Shown here: one piece after another, positions 44,818 through 54,783 of the stretch | Numbering within the stretch: position 1 is the stretch's first letter | How the letters are laid out: each line of letters starts with the position of its first letter | Source: Granulosicoccus sp045106855 | GTDB lineage: Bacteria > Pseudomonadota > Gammaproteobacteria > Granulosicoccales > Granulosicoccaceae | DNA length: 64,000 bases | Direction of reading: 5' to 3' | Assembly (NCBI GenBank): GCA_045106855.1 | Contig: JBGCFI010000014.1 | Location: 41,308 to 105,307, forward strand | The notes under the pieces: generated by a model | Databases searched by the model: none | Told to the model about the DNA's origin: nothing | What the model saw: the letters and a program-made list of their open reading frames with translations, nothing else | Position numbers and translations under genes: made by a program

Positions 44818-46323
44818 TCATGTCAGCTTACGTCCACCGCCATCCAGAAACCAGTCATCAGGATAGGGATACCACCAATCCTGTCGTACCGGTTTATGAT
44901 CCATGATGACCATTTTCGACCGGCGAAATGCATCGAGACCTTGACGTCCTAACTCCCGCCCTATCCCCGATGCTTTCCACCCACCAAAAGGTAGTGCATC
45001 GTTGTCTATCATGGGATTATTTATCCAGACCATACCCGATTCAAGTCTTTCAGCAGCCTCATGCGCCTCTTCTAGTGACGTGGTAAAGATCGACGCACCG
45101 AGCCCAAATTCTGATGCGTTGGCGCAATCAATAGCGGCGTCAAAATCGTCTACGCGAACAATAGCGACGACAGGACCAAAACACTCCTGCTGCAAGAGCT
45201 CCATCTCAGCGTTGCAATCGGTGAGGATAGTGGGTTCGTAGAACCAACCCGTTTGCAACGTTGGGGGAATACGGCCTCCACAGACAACCTTAGCGCCTTT
45301 GGCAAGCGCATCGGCAACCAAATCTTCAATCCTGTCACGAGCTTCCTTACTCACCAACGGACCGATTTCCGACTTTTCTAATCCGTTACCTATTCGAAGT
45401 TGTTGAGTTTCCGCCACAAAAGCTGCAACAAATTCATCATGGATACTATCAACGACATATAGCCTTTCAGTCGATGTACACACCTGACCCGATAAATGAA
45501 ATGCCCCTGTTACCGCACCAGCGGCGGCAACATCAACAGGTGCATGAGCAGTTATTATCATGGGATCAGAGCCTCCCGCTTCGATCACGGCTGGTTTCAG
45601 ATTGGCCGCTGCTGCAACGGCGACCGCACGCCCAGCGAGAACTGACCCGGTAAATGCAACTGCATGTGTTTTCGGGCTATCAACCAATGCCTTGCCAATT
45701 TCCACACCACCTGGCACGCAGGCGATCAGGCCGTCTGGGAGCTCAGAAAAAACCTTCATGAATTCAAGCGTCGAGAGTGTTGTCGCCTCTGCCGGTTTGA
45801 TTACACACCCGTTTCCAGCCGCCAGCGATGCAGCGACCGTCCAGCACATCAACAAAACCGGAAAATTGAACGGCATGATGTGTACTGACACGCCCAGTGG
45901 TTCGTATCTGGCAAACTGAAAGGAGCCGATCTGCGTGGTTCCTGCAACCTTACCTGCTTCATCTCGCGCCATTTCAGCGAAATAGCGAAATATGGGTGCA
46001 CAGTTGGCTAACTCGCCAATCGCTTCTGGATACGGCTTGCCCATCTCACGACTCATGAGGATGGCGCAATGGGTTAGATCAACGGTTTCTATACGATGTG
46101 CTAGCGCATGCAGCTTGCTTGCGCGCGTCTTCGCGTCAACTAGTTTCCAAACGGACTGAGCAGTCGTTACGCGCTCCAGGGCTGTTTCCAATTCCAACGC
46201 TGTTACCTCCACCCGCTGACCGACGACCGCCAGTGTTGAAGGGTCGATGACATCGAAAGACTGGCCTGTGCTTGGGAAGATATCCGGTGACACAAAGTAA
46301 GCTGCTTTGGTTATATCGGTCAT
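44818..46323 (-). CDS. NAD(P)-dependent aldehyde dehydrogenase
   Basis: The 501-aa enzyme has the catalytic Cys in HLSGQVCTSTERLYV, the conserved Glu in VIEAGGSDPMII (family usually E-L-G-G), and cofactor motifs MPFNFPVLLMCWT and AFTGSVLAGRAVAVAAA. The ATG at 46323 (MTDITKAAYF) gives standard length. It resembles succinate-semialdehyde dehydrogenases and would oxidise the aldehyde made by the FAD enzyme encoded next. Confidence 0.92.
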   Translation of the reverse strand: MTDITKAAYFVSPDIFPSTGQSFDVIDPSTLAVVGQRVEVTALELETALERVTTAQSVWKLVDAKTRASKLHALAHRIETVDLTHCAILMSREMGKPYPEAIGELANCAPIFRYFAEMARDEAGKVAGTTQIGSFQFARYEPLGVSVHIMPFNFPVLLMCWTVAASLAAGNGCVIKPAEATTLSTLEFMKVFSELPDGLIACVPGGVEIGKALVDSPKTHAVAFTGSVLAGRAVAVAAAANLKPAVIEAGGSDPMIITAHAPVDVAAAGAVTGAFHLSGQVCTSTERLYVVDSIHDEFVAAFVAETQQLRIGNGLEKSEIGPLVSKEARDRIEDLVADALAKGAKVVCGGRIPPTLQTGWFYEPTILTDCNAEMELLQQECFGPVVAIVRVDDFDAAIDCANASEFGLGASIFTTSLEEAHEAAERLESGMVWINNPMIDNDALPFGGWKASGIGRELGRQGLDAFRRSKMVIMDHKPVRQDWWYPYPDDWFLDGGGRKLT

Positions 46324-46396
46324 TGGTTTCTTATTCCTTATGACACACTTAACTGACAATCACTACCATGCCAATTCCTATTGGCCGCAGTTGTTG

Positions 46397-46756
46397 TCAT
46401 CGGATCATGTAAACTTTTTTAATGGTTTCATGAACAGTGCAGATACCCTTCCAGTCTTCGGGGAAAAACGCCGTTGTATCCGGCGTCACTTCAATCACAT
46501 CGCCATTATCGTGAACGTACGTACAACGACCTTCCAGAAAATGGCAAAACTCGTCCTTGGTGACATGGCACTTCCACTGACCGGGAGTACATATCCACAA
46601 TCCACACTCCGACCTCCCATCCGGCCCTTTGTGTAAAACCTTGCCGGACGTATGGGATTCTCCATTGATCATGGTGGGTATAACACCCCAATCGACAAGG
46701 TCGTCAATAGCACAGGGTTTGTACATGTGCGGTGCTGAAGAACCGAGATTGGTCAT
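46397..46756 (-). CDS. Cupin-domain protein (DUF861 type)
   Basis: The 119-aa product is a single small cupin with CGLWICTPGQWKCHVTKDEFCHFLEG and a second motif around ITPDTTAFFPEDWKG (read VTPDTTAFF). DUF861 cupins often accompany amine or ureide catabolism. The ATG at 46756 overlaps the stop of the glycosyltransferase gene, so the two are translationally coupled; the longer frame upstream is inside that gene. Confidence 0.85.
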   Translation of the reverse strand: MTNLGSSAPHMYKPCAIDDLVDWGVIPTMINGESHTSGKVLHKGPDGRSECGLWICTPGQWKCHVTKDEFCHFLEGRCTYVHDNGDVIEVTPDTTAFFPEDWKGICTVHETIKKVYMIR

Positions 46757-48030
46757 TTCAACAAACCTACTAACAGTCGCGCTGCTTTCTTTGGACCATC
46801 GCAACTTTGCATATGTCTGGAGATAGAGGTAAGCTTCGCCAGCATATCTGCATCTGACAGACAATTTTCCAGCTTGGCGATGATATCGTCATCGTTCCAG
46901 TCATACCGATCTGAATGGAAACCATAGCCTGTTTCCTGAACACGCATAGCGTTGTCATGTCCATCCCAGACATAGGGCATGATTATCGCAGGTTTGCCGA
47001 AGTACAGGCACTCGGTAAATGAGTTGTTACCTCCGTGGTGAATCACGACATCCACTTGTGGAATGACTGACGGTTGTGGATACCAGCTTTCAATAACAAC
47101 ATTAGGGGGAATATCGCTGTACTCATCTTTGTAATCGCCCACATTGACCAGTGCTCGATAACGACTCTTACCCACAAGAGATATTAACCGTTTCAATAGC
47201 TCGGTATCACCTGCACCCAGGGACCCGAAGGATATGTACAGAAGCGGCCCGTCGTTATTGGACGCAAACTCCGGTACCTGGTAGGGTTCGTCCTCTCGCA
47301 CACAACCCTCCAGATATTGAAATCGTGCAGGATCAAGTGGTGTACTGCGCGTGTAGGTCAGCGGTTCTGGATAAAGCATCATGTTCATATATGGCGAAGC
47401 CTCAAAAAATTCACCAAGCTTGTAAGCTTCTTCGCCACAGGTCGCCAGAAAGTCATTAAAATCAGCATGAATAGGTGCTATCACTTCTTCAAACTTCGCA
47501 CGAAAAGCGACATGACCTTCTGTATCGTTCACCGACATACCCGATAGATGCGGTGGGATGGCGGAGTCTTCGATTTCATTCTCGGAACAAGAGATGATAC
47601 GAACCCACGGTACTCCGTATTGTTTAATGGCAGGAAACAGAATGACGTTGTCTACCGCGATCACATCGGGTTTGATTTTTTCCAGCACTGTGGGTAGATC
47701 TTTCTCGGCCCACTTGGCGCTGTCAACAATTGCTTCCCAGCATTCCTTTACATAATTGTCAATCTGATCAATGGGTGCTTTACGAAAATTCGGGATATGA
47801 CCATTGATAAAGTCTTCCCAGAACTTGGCCATTTGCTCTGGAGGCATGGGCTCTGACAAAGCAACAGGATGCGCCTCAAATCCGTAGCCTTCATATATTT
47901 CAACAAATCCCGGATCGGACAGGAAAACCGCCTTGTGACCAAGCTCGGTAACAGCCTGTGCGATTCCTACAGAATTCAATGCGGGGCCGAAGGCCGCTTC
48001 CGGGAAGAAGGCAAACGTTTTCTTTTCCAT
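46753..48030 (-). CDS. GT1-family (MGT/UGT-type) glycosyltransferase
   Basis: The 425-aa enzyme starts at the ATG at 48030 (GGAGACATAGA upstream). It shows the GT-B N-domain (FAFFPEAAFGPALNSVGIAQAVTELGHKAVFLSDP) and the donor-binding signature of UDP-glycosyltransferases (VDVVIHHGGNNSFTECLYFGKPAIIMPYVWDGHDNA). GT1 enzymes of this type modify small lipophilic or amine compounds. It is unexpected in a polyamine transport and oxidation operon, yet is tightly packed between the ATPase gene (34 bp) and the cupin (4-bp overlap). Confidence 0.9.
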   Translation of the reverse strand: MEKKTFAFFPEAAFGPALNSVGIAQAVTELGHKAVFLSDPGFVEIYEGYGFEAHPVALSEPMPPEQMAKFWEDFINGHIPNFRKAPIDQIDNYVKECWEAIVDSAKWAEKDLPTVLEKIKPDVIAVDNVILFPAIKQYGVPWVRIISCSENEIEDSAIPPHLSGMSVNDTEGHVAFRAKFEEVIAPIHADFNDFLATCGEEAYKLGEFFEASPYMNMMLYPEPLTYTRSTPLDPARFQYLEGCVREDEPYQVPEFASNNDGPLLYISFGSLGAGDTELLKRLISLVGKSRYRALVNVGDYKDEYSDIPPNVVIESWYPQPSVIPQVDVVIHHGGNNSFTECLYFGKPAIIMPYVWDGHDNAMRVQETGYGFHSDRYDWNDDDIIAKLENCLSDADMLAKLTSISRHMQSCDGPKKAARLLVGLLK

Positions 48031-48064
48031 TCTATGTCTCCTATGATTGTGCGTACATCGACGT

Positions 48065-49126
48065 TCAAGCCGGGAAAATACGGGTGTCTTTGGCTGACCA
48101 GCCAACACTGACCTGCTGACCGATGAAAGGGCGCTGAAGATCAGCCTCATCGGCAGTCATACGTGAAATAAGCGGGGAACTGGATAATCCGGTTTTGATA
48201 TGTAACAGTAGATCTAGTCCATGATAGGCGATGTCAGAGACCTCCCCCAACAATGTGTTGTCTAACCGGGAACCGACATGTAGTCGTTCTGGTCGAAAGG
48301 CCGCAACTGCCTTACTGCCTGCAGATGTTTCAAGATGCTGCTTGACGACAATCAAGGTACCGTCCGCCGTTTTCAATCCTGCTTCTGTAACGGTTCCCGG
48401 CAGGAAGTTCATCACCCCGATGAAATTCGCGGCAAACCGGGACTCGGGGAATTCGTAAATGTCGTGTGGTGTACCCACCTGTAACAAGCTACCCTCGTGC
48501 ATGATAGCAACACGATCAGCCATAACCAGCGCTTCTTCCTGATCGTGAGTTACCATTATGAATGTGATCCCAAACTCATGCTGTAAGCGTTTCAACTCTA
48601 ATTGCATCTCGCTGCGTAATTTTTTGTCCAACGCGCCCAGAGGCTCATCAAGCAACAATACCTTTGGCCGTTTCACCAGTGCACGCGCTAATGCAACTCG
48701 TTGTCTTTGGCCGCCAGATAACTGATCGGGCTTCCGTCTTGACAAGTGGGCAAGTTGGACAACCTCCAGAATGTCAGCGACCTTGGTTTTTATCTGCAGG
48801 CTAGGTAACTTATCCATTTCCAGGCCATAAGCTATATTCTGGGCCACACTCATATGCGGGAACAAAGCATATGACTGAAACATCAGATTTACCGGTCGTC
48901 GGTTCGGTGCCAACTTTGCAACTGACATACCGTCGAGTAGAATATCGCCAGCGGAAAGAGACTCAAAGCCAGCAAGCATTCGCAGCAACGTGGTTTTACC
49001 GCTTCCCGACGCACCCAGAAGTGCAAAAAATTCGTTCGTCCGAATATCCAACGTGACATCGTCAACCGCACGGATGTTATCGAAATTCTTTCCGACATTT
49101 TTTAACGATAAAAGAGGATGCGTCAT
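48065..49126 (-). CDS. potA: Polyamine-type ABC transporter ATPase (PotA/PotG)
   Basis: The 353-aa ATPase has Walker A GASGSGKTT, signature LSGGQRQRVALARAL, Walker B VLLLDEPLGALD and the H-loop VTHDQEEAL, plus the C-terminal TOBE region (FRPERLHVGS). It matches spermidine/putrescine ATPases. It overlaps the permease gene by 4 bp. Confidence 0.93.
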   Translation of the reverse strand: MTHPLLSLKNVGKNFDNIRAVDDVTLDIRTNEFFALLGASGSGKTTLLRMLAGFESLSAGDILLDGMSVAKLAPNRRPVNLMFQSYALFPHMSVAQNIAYGLEMDKLPSLQIKTKVADILEVVQLAHLSRRKPDQLSGGQRQRVALARALVKRPKVLLLDEPLGALDKKLRSEMQLELKRLQHEFGITFIMVTHDQEEALVMADRVAIMHEGSLLQVGTPHDIYEFPESRFAANFIGVMNFLPGTVTEAGLKTADGTLIVVKQHLETSAGSKAVAAFRPERLHVGSRLDNTLLGEVSDIAYHGLDLLLHIKTGLSSSPLISRMTADEADLQRPFIGQQVSVGWSAKDTRIFPA

Positions 49127-49914
49127 TGTCCGGGCAGGCCTCCTCGGTTAAGTCGCTGCGATAGGGCAAGTGCTATCACTGAAACACCCATTACGATGGT
49201 AGCCAGTGCATTGATTTCCGGAGTAACACCGAAGCGGATCATGGCATAGATCTGCATAGGCAATGTTATTGATGAGCGACCAGCACCCGCTGTAAAAAAT
49301 GCAATGATAAATTCATCCACTGACAAGGTAAACGCAAGTAAGCTACCCGCAAGAATAGCTGGCATCAACACGGGAAAGACTACGCGCATCAACGTGGTGA
49401 ATGTCGACGCACCCAAGTCGGCAGAAGCCTCAACAATAGACCAATCGAAGTTTTTAAGACGCGCGCGCACCACAGCACAGACGAAAGCGAGATTGAACAC
49501 AACGTGGCTGACAATGATGGTATGCAGACCCATTGCAGTACCCAGCAACGAAAAGAAACTGAGCAGAGCAATTGCCAGTACGATATCGGGAATAATCATT
49601 GGCGCGAATATTATAGTCTCCAGCCATTTGCCGTTACGACGACGAATTTCAACACCGATCGCTAACAAGGTACCAAGGATGGTGGACAAAATAGTCGAGA
49701 AAACGGCAACCACCAGAGTGTTTCTGGCAGCCTGCAATATGTCTTTGTTCTGCAGTAAAGCGCTGTACCATTTTGTTGAAAATCCAGTCCACGCTGTCGG
49801 CAGCCCCCCTTCGTTGAAAGATAAAGCCACCAGCAATGAAATAGGTATGTAGAGAAACGCGAAGACGACACCGAGAATAAACAACATCAAGCGATAATTA
49901 TTGCGATTAGCCAT
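49123..49914 (-). CDS. potC: ABC transporter permease (PotC/PotI)
   Basis: The 263-aa permease has six hydrophobic segments and the EAA loop (VEASADLGASTFTTLMRVVFPVLMPAILAG) that contacts the ATPase. The ATG at 49914 (MANRNNYRL) overlaps the end of the upstream permease gene; an earlier frame start would overlap more. It pairs with the following PotB-like permease. Confidence 0.92.
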   Translation of the reverse strand: MANRNNYRLMLFILGVVFAFLYIPISLLVALSFNEGGLPTAWTGFSTKWYSALLQNKDILQAARNTLVVAVFSTILSTILGTLLAIGVEIRRRNGKWLETIIFAPMIIPDIVLAIALLSFFSLLGTAMGLHTIIVSHVVFNLAFVCAVVRARLKNFDWSIVEASADLGASTFTTLMRVVFPVLMPAILAGSLLAFTLSVDEFIIAFFTAGAGRSSITLPMQIYAMIRFGVTPEINALATIVMGVSVIALALSQRLNRGGLPGQ

Positions 49915-50767
49915 CGACGTACCTCTTTCCCTCCGAGGCACGCTCAGTCACTATTGCCTGGAGTAACAATAGTCCAAGCATTACCATGATTAACACCATG
50001 GATAGTGCCGCTCCAAATGGCCAGTCGTTAGCGGTCAGGAATTGCGCATAAACAAGGTTACCAATCATCTGGAACTGCCCGCCGCCGAGTAAAGCAGGCG
50101 TAACGAAATTACCGATAGACAGTACAAAGACAAAGATAAACCCTGTGGCAATGCCAGGTAAGGTCATCGGCAGAGTGATACGCCGAAAGGTTGTCCAGGC
50201 AGTGCCACCCAGATCACGCGACGCCTCGGAAATTTCAGGGTTCAACCGGGATAGTGGTGCATAGCAACTCAAAATGACAAAAGGTAGATAGTTATAGACA
50301 AGGCCAACCAAAACCGCGGTTTCTGTATAGAGCATTTTGGGCAGCTCACCCTCAAATCCGAACCAACGGGCAAGGTTCACAATCAAACCCTCGCGGTTGA
50401 GCAGGACTATCCAGGCGTAAGTACGAACCAGATAGTTTGACCAGAAAGGCAACACAGCAAAGAACAACAACAGGGGTTGGTGGCGACGCGGCATGGATGC
50501 AATAGCAAACGCGGCAGCATAGCCCACCACCGATGCGATACCCGCCGCTAGCCCGGCTATACCCGCCGACTTCATGAAGATCCCAAAATATAGCGGATCG
50601 AATACCAGTGCAATATTCTCCAGAGTCCAGGTGTATTCTATCCCACCGTATACACCACGGCGAAAGAACGCCAAGGCAAGTATCAATGCACACGGTACTA
50701 CCATCAAACCGAACAACCATAGTAGCGCGGGGGATATCAGCAGTAGAGGTCGACGATCATTTTTCAT
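49907..50767 (-). CDS. potB: ABC transporter permease (PotB/PotH)
   Basis: The 286-aa permease has six membrane segments, the EAA loop (ISEASRDLGGTAWTTFRRITLPMTLPGIATG), and the NREGLIVNLARWFG and YNYLPFVIL segments characteristic of PotB/PotH. It forms the heterodimeric channel with the next gene. Confidence 0.92.
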   Translation of the reverse strand: MKNDRRPLLLISPALLWLFGLMVVPCALILALAFFRRGVYGGIEYTWTLENIALVFDPLYFGIFMKSAGIAGLAAGIASVVGYAAAFAIASMPRRHQPLLLFFAVLPFWSNYLVRTYAWIVLLNREGLIVNLARWFGFEGELPKMLYTETAVLVGLVYNYLPFVILSCYAPLSRLNPEISEASRDLGGTAWTTFRRITLPMTLPGIATGFIFVFVLSIGNFVTPALLGGGQFQMIGNLVYAQFLTANDWPFGAALSMVLIMVMLGLLLLQAIVTERASEGKRYVDG

Positions 50768-50848
50768 CAGTCAGGTCTGCGCCTGAACCCGAAGGCGAGT
50801 GTTAAAGTAACGCCTGCACATGGGGATAATAGAATACTATTGGCACCA

Positions 50849-50908
50849 CCCTGGCAGTGAATACCAGGGCGGGAACAATCAGACACTTGTTATTGTTCGA
50901 GTAACAAG
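50849..50908 (-). promoter_or_regulatory. Two intercistronic hairpins between the binding protein and permease genes
   Basis: CCCTGG/CCAGGG (50849-50869) and CTTGTTA/TAACAAG (50886-50908) form two stem-loops in the 152-bp gap. Such hairpins often protect the binding protein mRNA and lower expression of the downstream permease genes; here this is inference from position. Confidence 0.5.
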
Positions 50909-50919
50909 GTTTAACGTCA

Positions 50920-51966
50920 TTAGTCAGCCGCTTTAATTTGCGATACCAATCGCGAATAGTCGCGCTGCGCAGCGCCTACATCGCGAAGTTGTTCGTATTC
51001 CATCATGACGCTGGGCTCCATACCCATGTTTGGAAACGACTCAATCAGCTCGGCGGATACACCGCTCATTGCAGCCTCATTGGGAACTTTATAGAGAATA
51101 TTTTCGGCAGCCCATCGGTGGTTTTCTGCATCGAGAATATAATTTATGAATGCGTAGGCTGCCTCTTTGTTTTCTGATGCTTTTAAAACCACCATGGTAT
51201 CTACCCACAGATCTGATCCTTCCTCAGGGATCACATATTTGATGTCTGCATTTTCTCCAATACCGTAATTACACCAGCCGTCCCAGGCATGAACCAACTC
51301 TGCTTCACCCGAAACCAGCTTTGCATAGAATGTCGTGTCGTCATACGACAACAGCGTGCCTTTTGTTTCGATCAGCAAATCGCGAACTTCAGCCATTTTT
51401 GTTTCATCTGTTTCATTAACAGAATAGCCGAGCGCTAGCTGGCCTGCGGCCAACAACCAACGATCAGTCGCAAGCATGGTCGTTTTTCCGTCAAGATCGG
51501 CAGCAGGCTTTAACAAATCATTCCAGGACGCTGGCGTATCGACCAGATCAGATCGATAACACAGACCCGTAGTGCCCCAGGCATAAGGAACAGAGAAAGT
51601 ATTGCCGGTGTCATGTGGCAGTGTAGTAGCTTCGGCGTAGAGGTTCGCGATATTAGGGATTTTCGCGTGGTCCAGCGATTCCGCAAGGCCCAAATTGTTC
51701 AAAACTTCGGCAAACGGTGATGAAACAAAAACCACATCGTAGCCAACGCCTTTCGAGGCAATCAGCTTGCCCATAATTTCCTCATTGGTTGCGTGTAGCA
51801 CCAACTCAGCTTGATGACCCGAGTCTGCATTGTATTTTTCGATGGCATCAGGGGCCATATAGCCATCCCAATTTGAGACAGTTAGTGTCTCCGCCATGGC
51901 AGATACACTAAAAACAGCCCACGTGGCAGCCAGATACGCGCTGGAGCGCACTAAATTTTTCTGCAT
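50920..51966 (-). CDS. potF: Periplasmic polyamine-binding protein (PotD/PotF)
   Basis: The 348-aa protein has a Sec signal peptide (LAATWAVFSVSAMAE) and begins TLTVSNWDGYMAPDAIEKYNADSG, followed by PYAWGTTGLCYRSDLVDTPASWNDLLKP, both typical of putrescine/spermidine binding proteins. It heads the cluster running to the amine oxidase. Which polyamine or related amine it binds cannot be read from sequence. Confidence 0.92.
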   Translation of the reverse strand: MQKNLVRSSAYLAATWAVFSVSAMAETLTVSNWDGYMAPDAIEKYNADSGHQAELVLHATNEEIMGKLIASKGVGYDVVFVSSPFAEVLNNLGLAESLDHAKIPNIANLYAEATTLPHDTGNTFSVPYAWGTTGLCYRSDLVDTPASWNDLLKPAADLDGKTTMLATDRWLLAAGQLALGYSVNETDETKMAEVRDLLIETKGTLLSYDDTTFYAKLVSGEAELVHAWDGWCNYGIGENADIKYVIPEEGSDLWVDTMVVLKASENKEAAYAFINYILDAENHRWAAENILYKVPNEAAMSGVSAELIESFPNMGMEPSVMMEYEQLRDVGAAQRDYSRLVSQIKAAD

Positions 51967-52556
51967 TTACAAGTACCCCTTAGTCGTCAGGTTGAAATCA
52001 CGGCTGATTCACAACAGAGCCAGTTGATGGCTACTGGAATGAAGCAGATATAGCGACAGATAAATTTACTAAATAAAATATACGTCAATTCGCCAATTAA
52101 TGTCATGGCCTTTTCTTTGTGCGCTGCGCGCGGCCCCGGAAGCCCGGCGATGCACCGCGTGATCCGGGTCTCGCGACTGCGCATGCTTTATATTCTGTGC
52201 TGCCGAAAATGTGAACTCAGTGTCGATCAGCGCAACTGGCCTGGCTATGCCATTCGCCATGAGATGACGCCAATGCCCACAAGCACTGGGATGACGGGTG
52301 CACGGGATTGACCTAAACGCTAGTCTGCGTCCCACTTTCGACGGCATACAACTCATTCAGGCATCCAGGTCGCTCCGCAGCTCAACACTTCATGCCCACT
52401 CTCACGAGCAGCGGTAACTTACGCGAGTCCTGGAGTGACAGGCTGGACCTTTCTCATCAATACAGGATAAACACGCGCTATTTGTTATCTGCTTGTCCTC
52501 GCGTACAGTAGGAAGCATTAAACGCGAAGCAGAGGAATAAAAACCAGATCAATCAA
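51967..52556. other. Intergenic region upstream of the polyamine cluster
   Basis: About 590 bp. The part next to 51966 should carry the cluster promoter. The 52100-52320 part is GC-richer and has no gene that I can support. Confidence 0.4.
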
Positions 52557-52667
52557 ATGACTGGGGAAATGAAAATAGCATCAAGAATAAACAGGGTTAT
52601 TTTATTGCTAGCTTTTATTACCGCATGCGATGAGGCTAGTGATGACGAAGCCCTGCCTATTGCATAA
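52557..52667 (+). CDS. Very short lipoprotein (36 aa)
   Basis: Reading MTGEMKIASRINRV then a hydrophobic stretch and a lipobox I-T-A-C followed by DEASDDEALPIA and TAA, this is a complete mini-lipoprotein signal with a 13-residue acidic tail. It is like the small entericidin-type or remnant lipoproteins often missed in annotation. AGAGGAA lies 20 nt upstream, rather far, so a start at the second Met (52569) is also possible. Function unknown. Confidence 0.45.
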   Translation: MTGEMKIASRINRVILLLAFITACDEASDDEALPIA

Positions 52668-52851
52668 CAAAATCAACAAGAATAAAACCAGGTTTTTTTC
52701 CAAAGCCAAGGATATTTCCTTTTTTACAGCTGCCAGAGAAACAGTACTCATAGATCTGCTGCAGGCATGGTACAACTATGCCTCCTGATGCCAGACAAGA
52801 CCCATTGAAGAAAGGATCTGTATGGTGCACCAACTTGGTAATCGCGGCCTA

Positions 52852-53328
52852 TCAGTATACCCATGGCACCAGCGCTCTAGTGCGTTTTTTGTAGTCGGAA
52901 TACTCTCCATAACGTTGTGATAGATAGCGCTCCTCACGCAGCAGCTTGACAATCAGCAAACCGCTCAACAGGGAAAGCTGTAACCAACTAACAATGTCGG
53001 CATGACTAATGGATGCTCCCACCCCACCAACCAGAACGGCGCTGTACATGGGGTGGCGTACGTATTGATAAGGACCTGCTTGTGTGAGTGAGGCAGCAGA
53101 TGTTGGCTCAGGCATTACCGTAAACGTTCCGGAGTGCATACTCAAGAAAGCCCAGACAACAAGCACAAGAGAACATATCACGAGCGATACGCCAAACAAA
53201 TCCGCCAGAGTACCTTGGTACAACGCTGATACAGGGAAAGCAAGCAAGACTATTAGAATCATTTGTCCAACTACCAGCAACCACGAGATGATCATAAGAT
53301 GTTGTATGATGTTTAGAGTATGAAACAT
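52852..53328 (-). CDS. Isoprenylcysteine methyltransferase-like membrane methyltransferase
   Basis: The 158-aa protein has four to five hydrophobic segments and the ICMT/PEMT signature G-P-Y-Q-Y-V-R-H-P-M-Y with the C-terminal REERYLSQRYGEYSDYKKR. These enzymes transfer methyl groups from SAM to lipid or thiol substrates in the membrane; the bacterial substrate is usually unknown. Single gene. Confidence 0.88.
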   Translation of the reverse strand: MFHTLNIIQHLMIISWLLVVGQMILIVLLAFPVSALYQGTLADLFGVSLVICSLVLVVWAFLSMHSGTFTVMPEPTSAASLTQAGPYQYVRHPMYSAVLVGGVGASISHADIVSWLQLSLLSGLLIVKLLREERYLSQRYGEYSDYKKRTRALVPWVY

Positions 53329-53591
53329 TAAACACGTATCGCCACCAAACTGCTACGAAAAACAGCAGTCATGGCATCTCATCGGTAAAATTGCTGCTAG
53401 ATCGTTGTCACCCTCTACTGTTCCCTCTCAGCCAACTCAATGTGTCAACTTTGCATAATAAAATCAAGTAAGGAGATCAAGCATCTTCGCATGTACTATT
53501 TTGCAACCAGAAAGTCAATGACTGCCAGCTTCGTCAGCAAACCGAGCAGCTGCTATAGTTCTTCTCACTCTAACGTAGAGTCAATTTATAG

Positions 53592-54413
53592 ATGAAATTT
53601 CATTCTTTAAGCGTCTATGTAATGGTGTGTTTTTTTTCAAGTGCTTCAGTAGCACACTCATACCAGTTTGAACTAAGCGGTGCTCTGGCACATACCGAAT
53701 TGAGCAGCGATAATTTTTCCGGGAACGTTGAAGTTGACTCTACTGCAATTGAGGGCCGCTTCTACCTTCGGCCGGTTAATGAGAGTTCGGGCCCCTTATT
53801 TGAACGAGCTTTTCTGGATAAGGCAGCTTCAATCGGTCTGTCTTATGGTCAAGCGGAACCGGAGGATGGTAATAATACAGACACCATTGGTGTTGATGCC
53901 AGATTTGTGACTTTATCAAATACAGTTTTTGAGGCAAGGTATTCCACTACAGAGCCACCTGTTGGTGATGAACTGAATGAGTACCGTTTGGGTGCAGGTA
54001 AGTACACGGAAGATCGAACTTTAATTCTAGGTACGTTTTCGAGAGTTGAGAGTGGCAGCTTAAATTTGGATACTTTGTCAGTGACTGGGCGAAAACTTAA
54101 TACTGGTGGTAACGCCGATACGTTTATCGCCTATGAAGGAAACATTGATTTCTTAATAGCGTCAAACGATTTTGACGACGAAAATGGTTTCGGACTTGGC
54201 TGGAAATTCACTTACTACCCTTCGTTACAACTAGGACTTGGTGCAGGCTTCTCTTTCCGTGATATTGATGGATTCGATGTTACAACCTTCGGTGTCGATC
54301 TGACATATTTTTTAAACGAATCCATCTTTACAACAGCAGGGTTCCAGCGCAGCAATGATTCAGCAGACATAGACACCGATATACTGGCTCTTGGAATTGC
54401 GTTTCGCTTCTGA
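53592..54413 (+). CDS. Outer-membrane beta-barrel-like protein
   Basis: The 273-aa product has a signal peptide (LSVYVMVCFFSSASVAHS), then alternating amphipathic strands (FELSGALAHTEL, SIGLSYGQAEP, GLGWKFTYYPSLQLGLGAGFSF, DVTTFGVDLTYFL), and ends ILALGIAFRF with the C-terminal Phe needed for outer-membrane insertion. It resembles small YfaZ-like putative porins. It differs from neighbours in using more A/T-ending codons. Single gene. Confidence 0.7.
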   Translation: MKFHSLSVYVMVCFFSSASVAHSYQFELSGALAHTELSSDNFSGNVEVDSTAIEGRFYLRPVNESSGPLFERAFLDKAASIGLSYGQAEPEDGNNTDTIGVDARFVTLSNTVFEARYSTTEPPVGDELNEYRLGAGKYTEDRTLILGTFSRVESGSLNLDTLSVTGRKLNTGGNADTFIAYEGNIDFLIASNDFDDENGFGLGWKFTYYPSLQLGLGAGFSFRDIDGFDVTTFGVDLTYFLNESIFTTAGFQRSNDSADIDTDILALGIAFRF

Positions 54414-54783
54414 GGGCGGATTGTCCACCGAACCACCGCGACCTGAGCAAACAGCTATTTAAAAAAATTATTGATCGGCACGAAGACTCAAATAAAATAG
54501 TTTTCAATCAAGACGAATAGCGCATCGAGCCTGATTAATGCTCCCACGTATTCCAACGCAGAATCAGCAGCATTGGCTCAAGTCAGGATATTCAAACGGC
54601 TTTTTCTAAATAGTTGGATATTCGGCGAGCTAATATTAGCGTAGTAACCGACTCATTTAATCCATTAAAAAACCTGACAATCAGTCTTTGCGCGAATGCA
54701 CTTGATTGATCATCTCGTGTACGACAATCCTCCCCGCGGTTGTCATTATCGATGAAGGATGACACTGTGAAAAGCACTATCAC
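54414..54783. other. Gene-free stretch
   Basis: About 370 bp between two convergent genes. I see no supported ORF and no clear terminator. Confidence 0.35.
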
